A stretch of 20,489 bases of DNA, taken from the IMG/VR virus record IMGVR_UViG_3300037963_001392, positions 1 to 20,489 of that record; one strand, 5' to 3'. The stretch is from a virus. The notes under the pieces were generated by a model. It saw only the letters and a list, made by a program, of their open reading frames with translations, did not search any database and was not told the origin of the DNA. Made by a program: the position numbers and the translations under genes. Every line of letters starts with the position of its first letter. Position 1 is the stretch's first letter. Positions 6,525-16,400 of this stretch are shown here, piece after piece.

Positions 6525-7187
6525 ATGGGTTCCTCCCAGCAGTCGGTAACGCCAGGGCGGACGACGCTGCTGGATGCAACAAACGTCCTGTTGCGCAACA
6601 TCGGTGAGATGCCGGTGAATTCGCTTGAAGACGAGCAGATCCAAGACGCACGGATTGCTGAGCAGACCCTGCTTGAGTTTCACAAGGAAGGGCAGATCCG
6701 CGGATGGTCCTGGAACCGTGAAGAGCAATATCCCTTTAAGCGAGATGCGGACAGTGGCGAGGTTGAGGTGCCCGCTTCGACGATGAGCTGGCTGGTTGAC
6801 CCTTATCAAGAGAACGGTCGTTACGTGCTGAGAGGCACCAGGGTCTACGACAAGAAAAATCGCACGTTCAAAATCGACGCCAACGATGCGCCGATTGAGG
6901 CGGATGTGGTCTGGTTGCTGCCCTGGGACGACTCGCCGGAGGCATACAACCGATGGACAACGATTAGAGCAGCGCGGGTGTTTTCGACCCGGATGCTGGG
7001 GTCAGATTCCGTTACCAACTACACGGCAGTTGACGAGCAAGCGGCATTGACCGAATTGATGCGAGTCGAGCTTGAGCAGTCGCAGCCGAACTCACTGACC
7101 GGCGGCCCATTCTCTGGCCCGATGCCGACCTACAGCGCTGAGCAGGGCCTGCGTCGTTCAATGTTTGGAGGCAGCTACGTTGGCTAA
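6525..7187 (+). CDS. 11: tail tubular protein A (T7 gp11-like)
   Basis: This 220-aa protein (T7 gp11: 196 aa) forms the adaptor ring between portal and nozzle. The N-terminal block LLDATNVLLRNIGEMPVNSL matches the SAVNDILASIGEPPVSTLE block of T7. Family features follow in IRGWSWNREEQYPF and in YVLRGTRVYDKKNRTF, which parallels the T7 stretch YVNRGGYVYDRTSQS. I chose ATG 6525 because homology begins shortly after it. TTG 6510 is in frame but falls inside the inverted repeat, and ATG 6497 is in another frame that ends after 36 codons. The Shine-Dalgarno sequence is weak (CAGAG, 6515-6519). The gene overlaps the start of gp12 by 8 nt. The N-terminus carries an extra Ser/Gln/Thr-rich leader before the conserved part. 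Confidence 0.9.
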   Translation: MGSSQQSVTPGRTTLLDATNVLLRNIGEMPVNSLEDEQIQDARIAEQTLLEFHKEGQIRGWSWNREEQYPFKRDADSGEVEVPASTMSWLVDPYQENGRYVLRGTRVYDKKNRTFKIDANDAPIEADVVWLLPWDDSPEAYNRWTTIRAARVFSTRMLGSDSVTNYTAVDEQAALTELMRVELEQSQPNSLTGGPFSGPMPTYSAEQGLRRSMFGGSYVG

Positions 7188-9750
7188 TCTCGTCAGCTAC
7201 ACGATCCCAAATCTTATTCAGGGAGTCTCGAACCAACCTGACGCACAAAGGGATCCCAGCCAAGCATCAATTCAAATCAATGGCGTCAGCTCGATCGCTG
7301 AAGGGCTGAGAAAACGAGATCAAACGAATGTGCTGGCCAGGGTCAGCGAGACGCCTTTTGGCGATGCTTTTATTCACTCCATCCTGAGAGACACAACAGA
7401 GGAGTATCTGGCTGTCATCACGAATGCCGGCATTCAGGTGTTTGATCTTGACGGCACCGAGATCACGGTGGAGGAGGCAACTGATGCCTACGACTACCTG
7501 GATTCAGTCACTGATGCGCGTGAGCAGCTGCGTGCAGTGACGATTGCGGATTACACGTTCATCTGCAATCTGAACACCAATACAGCGATGCAGGCGGACA
7601 CTGCGCCTGCAATTGCCAGACCAGAGCTGCATGAGTGTTTGATCTGGGTTCGTGCTGCAAATTACGGCCAGACCTACGTCGTCAACGTCAACGGCAATGA
7701 AGTCACCGTTGAGACTCCAGTCGCGCCTGTTGTCACCAGCGGAAGCACGGTCACCGAGAACAGGATCAGCTCTGAAGAGATTGCAGAAGAGATCATCACT
7801 GGATTGGGCACTGCTGGCCTGACTGGCTACGACCTGGACCAGCAGGGTTCAGTCATCTGGATCCGCGGGGCCAATCCAATTACGGTCGAAGTTTCTGATG
7901 CCAGATCCAACGCAGACATCACTGCAATTTTGGATTCAGTGCAGGCATTCACAGAGCTGCCGACGATCGCGCCAATCGGCTATCAGGTCACAATTGAAGG
8001 AGATCCTGGCAACCAATTTGACACTTATTACGTCCAGTTCCAGCCGCGTGGTTCTGATGTAACTGACCCTAACGACTACGATCCAGCCGCTTTCGGTGAA
8101 GGCTCATGGCTGGAAACTGTCAGCCCTGGTGTTGAGTATCTGGTCGATCCAGACACCATGCCTCACCTGCTGATTCGCAAGGCTGATGGTGAATTTTGGT
8201 TTGGCCCTGCTGATGGTCAGACCGTGGCGGACATTCCCAATGGTGTGCCGTCATGGGGAGAGCGCACCTGCGGTGACTTTGATACAGCGCCGGATCCCAG
8301 CTTCATTGGCAATCCAATCAACGACGTATTCATTTATAAAAATCGTTTGGGATTCTTGGCTGACGAAAACATCATCCTTAGCCAGAGCCGCGAGTTCTTC
8401 AATTTCTTCCCTGACACCACCACCACAATTCTGGATACAGATCCGATTGATCTGGTTGCCAGCAACAACAGGGTTTCAATTCTTCGATACGCCGTTCCCT
8501 ACCAGGATGAACTGATCCTTTTCAGTGCGCAGTATCAGTTCAGGTTCAACGCGGCGGAGAGCGTTCTGACGCCAAAGACGGCACAGCTGACTGTGCTGAC
8601 CCAATACGAGGTGGACGTGAATGTGCGCCCACAGCAGGTGGGTGGCGGGATCATCTTTGCGCAGGAGAACGGTGAGTGGTCGCAGATGCGCGAGTTCAGC
8701 GTGAGAGGTGCTGGAACAGCGCTGACAGCTGATGCTCAAGACCTGACGGGATACGTCTCCAGCTATGTGCCGTCAGAGCTTTTCAAGCTTGCGGTCAACG
8801 ACACCGGCAACGCGGTGTTTGCAATCAGCGGCCGGAACGTCACCGGTGGAACCGACTACAGAAACAGGATTTACGTCTACAAGTATTTCTTGCGCAATCA
8901 GGGCAGCGGTGTCGAGAGAGCGCAATCCAGCTGGAGTCACTTTGAGCTGACTGGTGCTGACCAGATCCTCCAGGTGCTCTGCGTTGAGGAGATGCTTTAT
9001 CTGCTGGTGCAATACGGCGATGACGTTTATCTAGAACGGATGTCGGTGATGGACCGCCAGGCGGAAACCGCTGGTGCGGCGCCGTTCCCGATGTTGTTGG
9101 ATCGACGAGTCACGAACACTGACCACACTCCGGCAGGTGTTCGCATGGCGGCTGCCACCTACGACGAACAGACGAACACTTCGACGTTCACTGTGCCTTA
9201 CACGATGACGGCACGAACCCAGATCTGGTCGATGTGGGATCTGACTGATGACGACACAACCGGCCCGGTCCTGATTGGTGAGGCTGATGAAGGCACCACA
9301 ATCACCGGCAGAGGTGACTGGTCATCGACTGATTGCGTGTGTGGCGAGCCATTTGAATTCCGTTATCGATTCACCAAATTCAAGATGGTGAAAGACATTG
9401 GCGGCGGCAGGGCTGCGGTCAACTCAATGCGAACGCAGATCAGGACAGCAAAGCTCAGATACCACGAGACCGGATTCTTCAAGGTCATGGTGATGCCTGA
9501 ATACAGGGACACCGGTGAATACACCTACGACGGCACTATTTCGGCTGTGCGGAATGCTGCGATTGGCAGGCCAGACATCTCGCACGGTGAAGACACTGCC
9601 CGATTCTTTGAAGGTGTTTTTTCTGTGCCGATTTACGGGCAAGGTGACCAGATCTTTGTTGAAATCAGAAGTGATCAACCCATGCCTTGTAAGTTCTCGA
9701 CATGCGAATGGATTGCACTTGTGACAGGAAGAGCACAGGCTCTGCAATGA
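7180..9750 (+). CDS. 12: tail tubular protein B / nozzle (T7 gp12-like)
   Basis: This 856-aa protein (T7 gp12: 794) builds the hexameric tail nozzle. It starts MANLVSYTIPNLIQGVSNQP, parallel to the T7 start MALISQSIKNLKGGISQQP. Other shared blocks are INGVSSIAEGLRKR, DYTFICNLNT, TMPHLLIRKADGEFWF, and INDVFIYKNRLGFLADENI (from residue 380) continuing into FFNFFPDTT. The start is TTG 7180: GGAGG at 7167-7171 lies eight bases upstream and the homology begins exactly there. An in-frame TTG at 7165 lies upstream of that GGAGG and adds only five residues with no support. It overlaps gp11 by 8 nt and gp13 by 4 nt (ATGA). Confidence 0.95.
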   Translation: MANLVSYTIPNLIQGVSNQPDAQRDPSQASIQINGVSSIAEGLRKRDQTNVLARVSETPFGDAFIHSILRDTTEEYLAVITNAGIQVFDLDGTEITVEEATDAYDYLDSVTDAREQLRAVTIADYTFICNLNTNTAMQADTAPAIARPELHECLIWVRAANYGQTYVVNVNGNEVTVETPVAPVVTSGSTVTENRISSEEIAEEIITGLGTAGLTGYDLDQQGSVIWIRGANPITVEVSDARSNADITAILDSVQAFTELPTIAPIGYQVTIEGDPGNQFDTYYVQFQPRGSDVTDPNDYDPAAFGEGSWLETVSPGVEYLVDPDTMPHLLIRKADGEFWFGPADGQTVADIPNGVPSWGERTCGDFDTAPDPSFIGNPINDVFIYKNRLGFLADENIILSQSREFFNFFPDTTTTILDTDPIDLVASNNRVSILRYAVPYQDELILFSAQYQFRFNAAESVLTPKTAQLTVLTQYEVDVNVRPQQVGGGIIFAQENGEWSQMREFSVRGAGTALTADAQDLTGYVSSYVPSELFKLAVNDTGNAVFAISGRNVTGGTDYRNRIYVYKYFLRNQGSGVERAQSSWSHFELTGADQILQVLCVEEMLYLLVQYGDDVYLERMSVMDRQAETAGAAPFPMLLDRRVTNTDHTPAGVRMAAATYDEQTNTSTFTVPYTMTARTQIWSMWDLTDDDTTGPVLIGEADEGTTITGRGDWSSTDCVCGEPFEFRYRFTKFKMVKDIGGGRAAVNSMRTQIRTAKLRYHETGFFKVMVMPEYRDTGEYTYDGTISAVRNAAIGRPDISHGEDTARFFEGVFSVPIYGQGDQIFVEIRSDQPMPCKFSTCEWIALVTGRAQALQ

Positions 9751-10193
9751 AATGGGCGGACGCAACTGAAGAGGCTGCACTTCACATTGCGATCCACCTA
9801 AGAGAAGAAGACAAGAAAGAAGTTTGGTTGAGCCATGGCCTCACGCCCACTGAGGCCGTGATGTGGAGCTGGTCTGAGAGTGATTTATGCCGCTGCATCG
9901 CTTCCGCCGAGGGCGAACCATTGGCTCTGACGGGCCTAGTTCGGAATAGGATCTGGCTACTCGGCACTGAGAAGTTGACCGCCACACGCGAGAGACGTTT
10001 GCAACTGTGCAAAGAAGGGAGAGAATGGGTTGAGACGTGCATTGAGCGAGCTGGGATGGCCATCGGCAATGACGTTTATGCGAAGAACACTCGCAGCATC
10101 CGCTGGCTGAAACATCTCGGGTTTGAGGTGGCAACTCCTAGGCCAATGGGTCCAAGCGCTGAGTTGTTTTCTGAGTTCTGGAGGGCTGCCTGA
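9747..10193 (+). CDS. 13: gp13-like protein (GNAT-like fold, virion assembly)
   Basis: This 148-aa protein is the length of T7 gp13 (138) and in its place between gp12 and gp14. The second half, EPLALTGLVRNRIWLLGTEKL then NDVYAKNTRSIRWLKHLGFEV, matches the gp13 pattern FPLAIGG...CWFVTS and VWVGNTSHIRFLKTIGAVF. The N-x-R/H-I-R-W/F-L-K-x-x-G motif is what acetyltransferase-fold proteins use near the acyl-CoA site. T7 gp13 is needed for normal internal core assembly; whether it acetylates anything is unknown. ATG 9747 overlaps the gp12 stop (ATGA). An in-frame extension back to TTG 9702 lies wholly in gp12 and is unlikely. Confidence 0.85.
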   Translation: MKWADATEEAALHIAIHLREEDKKEVWLSHGLTPTEAVMWSWSESDLCRCIASAEGEPLALTGLVRNRIWLLGTEKLTATRERRLQLCKEGREWVETCIERAGMAIGNDVYAKNTRSIRWLKHLGFEVATPRPMGPSAELFSEFWRAA

Positions 10194-11086
10194 TGGATCC
10201 AGTGACCATGAGCCTGATCAGTGGTGGCATTAACGCCACCACTGGGGTGCTGGGCGCGTTTGGGCAACGGCAAGCGCAACAGCAGAAATACCTGAGTGAC
10301 CTAGTTTTTCAGAAAGCCAACAACAGATTTGCTGTTTGGCAGGCAGGTTTTAACGCCAGGGTTCAGGACGCCAACAAAGAGCACCAGTTCTGGAAAGAAA
10401 CGGTCAACTACAACCAGCAGCGATCGTTTGTTAATTCGCAGCGCAATGTCGAGCTGTTGCGTGAGGCCGATCAGGCTCAGGTTGTTTTTCAAAATCGAGC
10501 ATCTGCCGGAGCTGCCTATGCAGACGACAGTGCTGCTCTGAGTGATCAGCTGGCTGAAGCAGAAATGGCTTCAGCTGTCGCTCAGCAGCAATACACCTGG
10601 AGAGCGCTGTCAGCACGGGCATCGGTGCAGGCGCTGAATCAAGAAGGAAACTCTGTTGATCGAATCGTCAACAACTATGCGTTTCAGCTGGGTGATCAGC
10701 TGTCGCTTGCGGCGATTGAATCCGACATGAGGGAGAGGCAATACGACAGAGCACAAGCAGGGCAGGTTGCCTCATATCTGAATAGATGGAACAGCCAGAC
10801 CTTCTATGAAGGTCAGCAATTCATGGATCCATTGGCGCCATTCGCGCCGCTGCCAACACTGATCACGCCACCGCCACCGACCAGAACAGGGGCACCACCG
10901 AGCAACGCAGCATTTGCGATGAATGTTGCCACTGGATTGCTGGGTGGCGTCAACGCTGGTTTTGGCACTTACAGCTCAATGAAGCGGTTGCAGATGCCTA
11001 GCAGCAGCACTGGGCCTGGCACTCCAGGCAACGGTCTGGGCGGGAATCTCTTGAGTTCAATTCAGAGCTACATGGGTAACGATTGA
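10193..11086 (+). CDS. 14: internal virion protein B (T7 gp14-like)
   Basis: This 297-aa protein is longer than T7 gp14 (196). It starts with a glycine-rich hydrophobic segment (MSLISGGINATTGVLGAFG, from residue 4), followed by a long Gln/Ala-rich helical body (about 25-195) with repeated Q-aromatic and NxQ patterns. A Pro-rich linker (about 216-242, PPPPTRTGAPP) leads to a second Gly/Ala hydrophobic segment (AFAMNVATGLLGGVNAGFG). In T7, gp14 leaves the head first and forms a pore in the outer membrane; the same is inferred. ATG 10193 overlaps the gp13 stop (TGATG), with GGAGGG beginning at 10180. The Pro-rich linker and C-terminal hydrophobic segment are additions relative to T7. Confidence 0.87.
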   Translation: MDPVTMSLISGGINATTGVLGAFGQRQAQQQKYLSDLVFQKANNRFAVWQAGFNARVQDANKEHQFWKETVNYNQQRSFVNSQRNVELLREADQAQVVFQNRASAGAAYADDSAALSDQLAEAEMASAVAQQQYTWRALSARASVQALNQEGNSVDRIVNNYAFQLGDQLSLAAIESDMRERQYDRAQAGQVASYLNRWNSQTFYEGQQFMDPLAPFAPLPTLITPPPPTRTGAPPSNAAFAMNVATGLLGGVNAGFGTYSSMKRLQMPSSSTGPGTPGNGLGGNLLSSIQSYMGND

Positions 11087-13410
11087 TGGAACGTCTTTTC
11101 AGTAATCAGATCCGCCCACAGGCGCAGCCGATCAGTTCATTCGTTCAGCCTCAGCAGTTAAGGCGAGCCAATGCGGCACAGCCGGCGTTGCTTGGCAATG
11201 TCAGCACGATCGTTCAGGCGCAACAACAAAGTGGTGGTTCAGTCCAAGGCTTCAATCAGTTTGAGCAGCTGGCAAATTCGTTAGCGCCGTTCAGCAAGCA
11301 GCTCACGAAAGGAATCGATCGCGGTTTCAGGCTGTATGCCACCAGCAACATTGAGGCTGGATATTACGAGGAGCTGGAAAACCAGCGAGTCAGGTCAACG
11401 ATGAACCTCCAGCAGCAGCAGGAGATTGCTGCTGCTGATGCTGCTGAAACACAGGGGCAGCTGGAAAAGGTTGATCCTATTGCCGGCACTTTGCTGCGTG
11501 AGGCAAATCCTTGGAAAGCGATTGGCCGGCGTCGTGCGTTGGCTCAGTTGGCCGCGGGACAAATTGGTGCTGCCATGGAGGCAGAGCTCGTTAATAACGC
11601 TGGGGCGCTTGCTGGTCTACAGCCTGGCAGTCCAGCGCTGGCTGCAAGAAAAGTTGCAGTTACCCAGAGTGTTTTTTCAAGGTTTGGCTTAACTGGATCT
11701 GAGCCAGAAGCAGCGGTTTATGTCACTCCTGCTGTCAATAAAGCATGGGATAGATTTACTGAGCGGCAGGGTGCTCTCTATAACGCTGAGATTTACGACA
11801 GCTCAGTTCAGCTAACAAATAAAGCTGTAATGCAGGAAATGCTCGGTGACCTTAGGGACGGAATTACGCTCCCAGATGGCACTGTGATTCAGCCCGGTGA
11901 CCCTAGGTTTGGCGATCTCGCTGGGAAAAGGGCAACACTTCAAATTGACCAGGGCCTGAGATTGCTTGCTGGTGAAGATAAGAGAAAGGCGCTGAAAGAA
12001 ATCAATCAAAACCTTGCAATGCTTAGGGCTTCTGGATTGCCAGGCCTGGAAGATGCAGTGAATAATATTCGGCTTGGCAACTCCAGGATGCCTATGGAAA
12101 AGCGGCCAACGTGGCTGCAGTCCAACCCTTATCAATTAAACGATTACACCAACAATGCGCTAAAGCAAAAGCAAGATACTTATGAATTAAAGCAAGAGGC
12201 TATTAAGCAGGACTTAGAGCAAAGGTGGAACCAGGACATCAGCGGGCTGCCCTATGACTCGGCAGAAAGGAGAGAGCGCATCAATGAACTTGAGACGTAT
12301 GCGCGTGAACAAGGCTATAGAGATTCAGAAGGCTGGTTGCGTGAGAAGAATGCTGATGATGAGGCCCGTGCGATTGACACCGAAGGAGGTGGTGGCGGCC
12401 CTGCGCTGACATCAGAAGAGCGGTTGGATTTCCTTGAGGAGTTAAATCAACTCCCGCCCAGCCAATTCGCAACACCTGAATCCACAAACGCTGCATATAA
12501 ATTTGCGCGTGACATGGCAGCTAGAGAGCCAACGCTGGAGAAGAAAGTTAAAGCGTATCAGGAATATGTGAAGGTCATTCAAGGCAAGCAGAAACAATTT
12601 GCTGGCCTGCCGTCTAATAACGGATTTGATACTGCTCTAAGCAATGAGCTCAAGGTTTCTTTGAATGATCCAACGCTTTTAGCGCTGAAACCAGCCGGGG
12701 CGACAATCGGCGTTTTTGGCCAAATTCAAATGCCCGAAGGGCAAGCGCTTACTCCAGATGGTCAAAAGTATTTTGCGTTTGTCAACAACCTGCGTCAGGC
12801 AATAACTCGGAAAGCGTTCGACAAAATCAATGAATGGCGCGAGGCCAATGGTGGTGCACAGATCCCAATTGATGTGCTGAGAGCGAAGGTCGGTGATGCG
12901 GCAAAGGAGATTCGCGATTCACCTGCTTATGAGAAAGACCTGAGCAAGCTGAAGGAGACTCAATCTCCAGGAGTGACACCCCAGCGAGGCGGCCCTGACC
13001 GCAGTGGAACGGCCAGCCCTAACGCAGCGCAGGCCCCGGTCCCTGCCGCTGCTGCTGACACGATCACGCAACAGCAGGTCAGCCAATACCGCACCAAGCC
13101 AATCATGGATGGCAAGTGGGTCTATCAAGAGCTGGTGAACTACGACACGACTCGTCAAACCAGCGTCAAGCTCAATGACCTTGCTGAGAAGGCTGGTGTT
13201 GCGCCACTGCGAATGGTGATTGAGCAGTTGAAGCTGTATCCAGCCTTGGATCCTGACGGAAAGATTCGCGAGGTTTTGCTGAAAGAGCTGAACAAGAACA
13301 AGCAGAGCTCAACTACCGCAGTGCCATACGGCAACGACTCGCAATCGCCGCGTTCCCCTGGCTCATGGCTGACCGCAATGGTGATGCCCGTTTCCACCCC
13401 TAACGCTTAA
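11086..13410 (+). CDS. 15: internal virion protein C (T7 gp15-like)
   Basis: At 774 aa it is close to T7 gp15 (747) and follows gp14 with a 1-nt overlap (TGATG). It is predominantly helical, rich in Gln, Ala, Leu and Glu. It has a Gly run (GGGGG) in the middle, a Pro/Ala/Gly-rich linker (about 630-660) and a C-terminal block with YRTKPIMDGKWVYQELVNYD and a helical LNDLAEKAGVAP. In T7, gp15 and gp16 form the tube across the periplasm and inner membrane that pulls in the DNA. Identity rests on position, length and composition; sequence similarity to T7 is weak by eye. Part of the middle (12121-12240) counts at about 40% GC, lower than its surroundings, suggesting mosaic origin. Confidence 0.75.
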   Translation: MERLFSNQIRPQAQPISSFVQPQQLRRANAAQPALLGNVSTIVQAQQQSGGSVQGFNQFEQLANSLAPFSKQLTKGIDRGFRLYATSNIEAGYYEELENQRVRSTMNLQQQQEIAAADAAETQGQLEKVDPIAGTLLREANPWKAIGRRRALAQLAAGQIGAAMEAELVNNAGALAGLQPGSPALAARKVAVTQSVFSRFGLTGSEPEAAVYVTPAVNKAWDRFTERQGALYNAEIYDSSVQLTNKAVMQEMLGDLRDGITLPDGTVIQPGDPRFGDLAGKRATLQIDQGLRLLAGEDKRKALKEINQNLAMLRASGLPGLEDAVNNIRLGNSRMPMEKRPTWLQSNPYQLNDYTNNALKQKQDTYELKQEAIKQDLEQRWNQDISGLPYDSAERRERINELETYAREQGYRDSEGWLREKNADDEARAIDTEGGGGGPALTSEERLDFLEELNQLPPSQFATPESTNAAYKFARDMAAREPTLEKKVKAYQEYVKVIQGKQKQFAGLPSNNGFDTALSNELKVSLNDPTLLALKPAGATIGVFGQIQMPEGQALTPDGQKYFAFVNNLRQAITRKAFDKINEWREANGGAQIPIDVLRAKVGDAAKEIRDSPAYEKDLSKLKETQSPGVTPQRGGPDRSGTASPNAAQAPVPAAAADTITQQQVSQYRTKPIMDGKWVYQELVNYDTTRQTSVKLNDLAEKAGVAPLRMVIEQLKLYPALDPDGKIREVLLKELNKNKQSSTTAVPYGNDSQSPRSPGSWLTAMVMPVSTPNA

Positions 13411-13413
13411 ACC

Positions 13414-16400
13414 ATGGATTCTCTATTTGACCTGAAGCCACTTGATGAGCTCGATGAGGCTGACCTGACGCCGATTGAGTATTCATATCCAGACGCCAAG
13501 GCACCGCCTGCATCGCCTTCGCCGTTGAATAACGCGCTCACTGACACAGCAGCCCTTGGAATTGACTGGCTGCGAACAAACGTCGGCAATCAGCTTGGCC
13601 CAATTCCACAGCAGCAGCTGAATCAACTGACGCCAAGCCAATTACGAGCGTTGAAAAATCAACGATTTGAAGAGGCTGCTGGCTGGGGCAAGCCGTTGGC
13701 TCAGTTTGTGAATGCTGTGACCTCACCGGCCGTGAGCGAAGGGGCAATTCTTGGCATCCCAAATGCCTTGATGAAGCTGGCCGATTTTGTCGTGGACCCG
13801 GAAGGTGCGCTGCCTGGGGACGTTCCGCAGATCCCCAAGAATGCGCTGGCACCGTTCAACCCGGCACGCAGGGGAGATGTCGTCAACACACCGGCTGATG
13901 ACGCTGGCTATGTGATCGGCGCTGAAGTTGCTGGTGAAGTGGCAGGTGCATTGACGGGTTCCACGTTGATGCGGCGAGTCCCGCAGGTGGCATCGCTCAC
14001 TAACCGTCTGCGTCAAACGCAAACTGCACGACGGATTGCGGTTGCTGCCAAGACAAGTCAAACAAAACGGCGTGCATTGAACCTGACCCGCTGGGGCGGG
14101 GAGGCAATGATCGACACGTCTCTAGCTGCGTTGTATCAGGACGCAGATGAGGGGAATGTCCTTGATCTGCTGCCGTTTGAAACAGCAATCTCCACCAGCA
14201 AGGACAACACCTATGGGCAAAACCTGCTGAACAAGGTTGTTGCTGACGGGATCTTGCTGCCGCTGACGTTGATTGGCGCTGGTCAGTTGGCGCCATGGAC
14301 AAGACGGTTGGCTGATGGCGATCTCGCCTGGGGGCTGGATGAAATTGCCGAGGTTGAGCTTGCACCGTATGTGCCGCGCAGTTTCACGCAGCCACAACTG
14401 CCACCAGCGTCATCTGTTGATCAGCAGTTTGATTCAGCTATTGATCGCACCACCTCTGCACAGCTGCAGGGTCAGCAGGTAGCGCAGCAGCAGGAACGCA
14501 TCAACACGATGTTCCCTGGACTGCGGCAACTGAACAGCGACCAGCTGGCAATCGACATCACGTCTGTCGGCGGCACCGGCACCGGCAACAAACTCAGCAA
14601 GGTCGAGACGCCTGAAGGCGAGGTTGTCCCTGGCGGCCCGGAGTTTGAATTCAAACAACGTCCCAAGCAGGGCGCACTTGATCTGGGTGAATTTGGCGAT
14701 GCACCGGATCCACGACCAGAGATTTCCACGTATCTGGCAGAGCTCGATGAGCTCGATGATGCAGGGCTGCGTCGTGTGCTGGGCAACGTCGATCAGACCG
14801 AGCAGATCAGCCTGAGGCAGCAGTCACTGGAGGAAGCGCAGGCTCGCGTGACAGCAGCTGAGGCCAAGATTGCTGATGTGGAAGAGCGGCTGGCGTTGCC
14901 TGAAGGCAGCAAGCGCAAGCTGACCGAGCAGGGTTCCAAGCGTCTGCTGAACAAGGCGTACAAGGAACTCGAAGCAGCACGGCTGCAGGTGAGCAATCAG
15001 TCAGCTGAGCCGTTCACTGCAGCCAGTGTTGGCGATCAGCTGGCGATGGAGCTGCAGCAGAGCCTGGACTTGAGCGCGACTCCTGACGTTCAACTGCCCA
15101 GCCTGGAGAAGTTTGAATTTGATGAGGCCACCGGGATGTGGCGCACCAAGAAAGCAGACGGTGGCTATCCCAGCCTGGAGGCGTATCGCGAAGACATCTC
15201 CGGCTGGAACCGTGATCTGCTCAGAGGGATGGCATCGCCGGAGAACAGCCCGCAGATCGCTGCACTGGTGAAGGCAAGGACTGGCCGCCGGGTGTGGGCT
15301 GCCAAGAAGCAGGACATCGTTGATGCGCTGGTTGAATACGCCGGCCGCACCAAGCGATACGCGGTTGACAGCACTGAGCAGCTGCCACTGGAGGGGCTGC
15401 AGCAAAACCTTGACCTAGCCACTGAGCCGACATTCCAGCGTCGTGGCATGAGCGCTGCTGAGCGCGAGCTGATGAAGAAGAAAATTCTGCAAGCTGCGAT
15501 TGACGCAGGTGAGGTGCAGGCAGACATCACGCCGCCACCAGCAGGTCTACCGCAGATTCAATTCAACCAGGGCGAGTTGATTGAGTCGCTGTTTAACGCT
15601 GATGCAAGCGGCCAGCTTGATCTGCTCAAAGGCTATGCCGACGGCGAAATCCCGACCTACAAGGCAGGCGGTAAAAACGCTGAAGCTCTGATTGAGGAAG
15701 TGCGGTCGCGGTTCGATTGGGCAGAGCTCGATGGTGCTGGCCAGGTCGCATCGAAGAAAGCGATGTGGGAGAAGGAGGGATGGAACAAGTTGACGTGGGA
15801 TGAGCGCAAGCGGTTGATGATGCTCAACCGTGAAGAGACAGGCCTGTATCGCGCAGTTGCAGGGGAAAAAGTTCCACAGCTTGCCAGGGCGAATCCCAAT
15901 GAAGTCAGTGCTCAACTGCTGGAGTCAGGCAGAACGGAAGTCAACACTCAATTGTTGGAGTGGACTCCAGAAGGCAACGTGCCAGTCACAAACTCAAAGT
16001 TTCCTGAGTTCAAAGCTGGTCGCAAATTGTTTCATGGCACAAGTAAAGAGGCTGCTGCTGCAATTCGCGCCGGAGGATTCAAAATCCCTGCGAAAGGGAA
16101 AGGTCGCGCCAGGGTGCCTGGGGATCTTGGCGATGGCGTTTATTTTTCACCAAGCAGGCAAGGCGCATCTGCTTACGGGGATGCTGTAGTGATCAACAAA
16201 GCGACTGGAGAAAGCCGATTTGAAAGTAATTTTATTGAAGGCACTGTGCCTGCTGGCGCCCGCATTCTTGACTACAACGGAACACCCAAAGATCTTGCCA
16301 AAGAACTTAAGGTGAGTCCAGCTAGATTGCAGCAAAAACTTAAATCACAGGGATATGATGGACTTTCAGCAAGAGCTGCAGGTTCAACAACTGATGAGGC

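Noticed and set aside
6497-6607. 36-codon ORF from ATG 6497 before gp11
   Set aside because: It is out of frame with gp11, has no recognisable similarity and ends inside gp11. It looks like chance.
7803-7811. ATTGGGCAC, resembling the first part of the Syn5 RNA polymerase promoter
   Set aside because: It lies deep inside gp12 coding sequence (GLGTAG) and the rest of the motif does not match.
9702-9746. Upstream TTG extension of gp13
   Set aside because: The 15 extra residues lie entirely within gp12 coding sequence, while ATG 9747 gives the usual ATGA overlap and family length.
14456-14470. CTGCAC-AGC-TGCAGG, another copy of the intergenic motif
   Set aside because: It is inside the 1061-aa gene in an Ala/Gln/Leu codon run where CTGCA words are common. 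It is probably composition, and is a caution for the intergenic motif.
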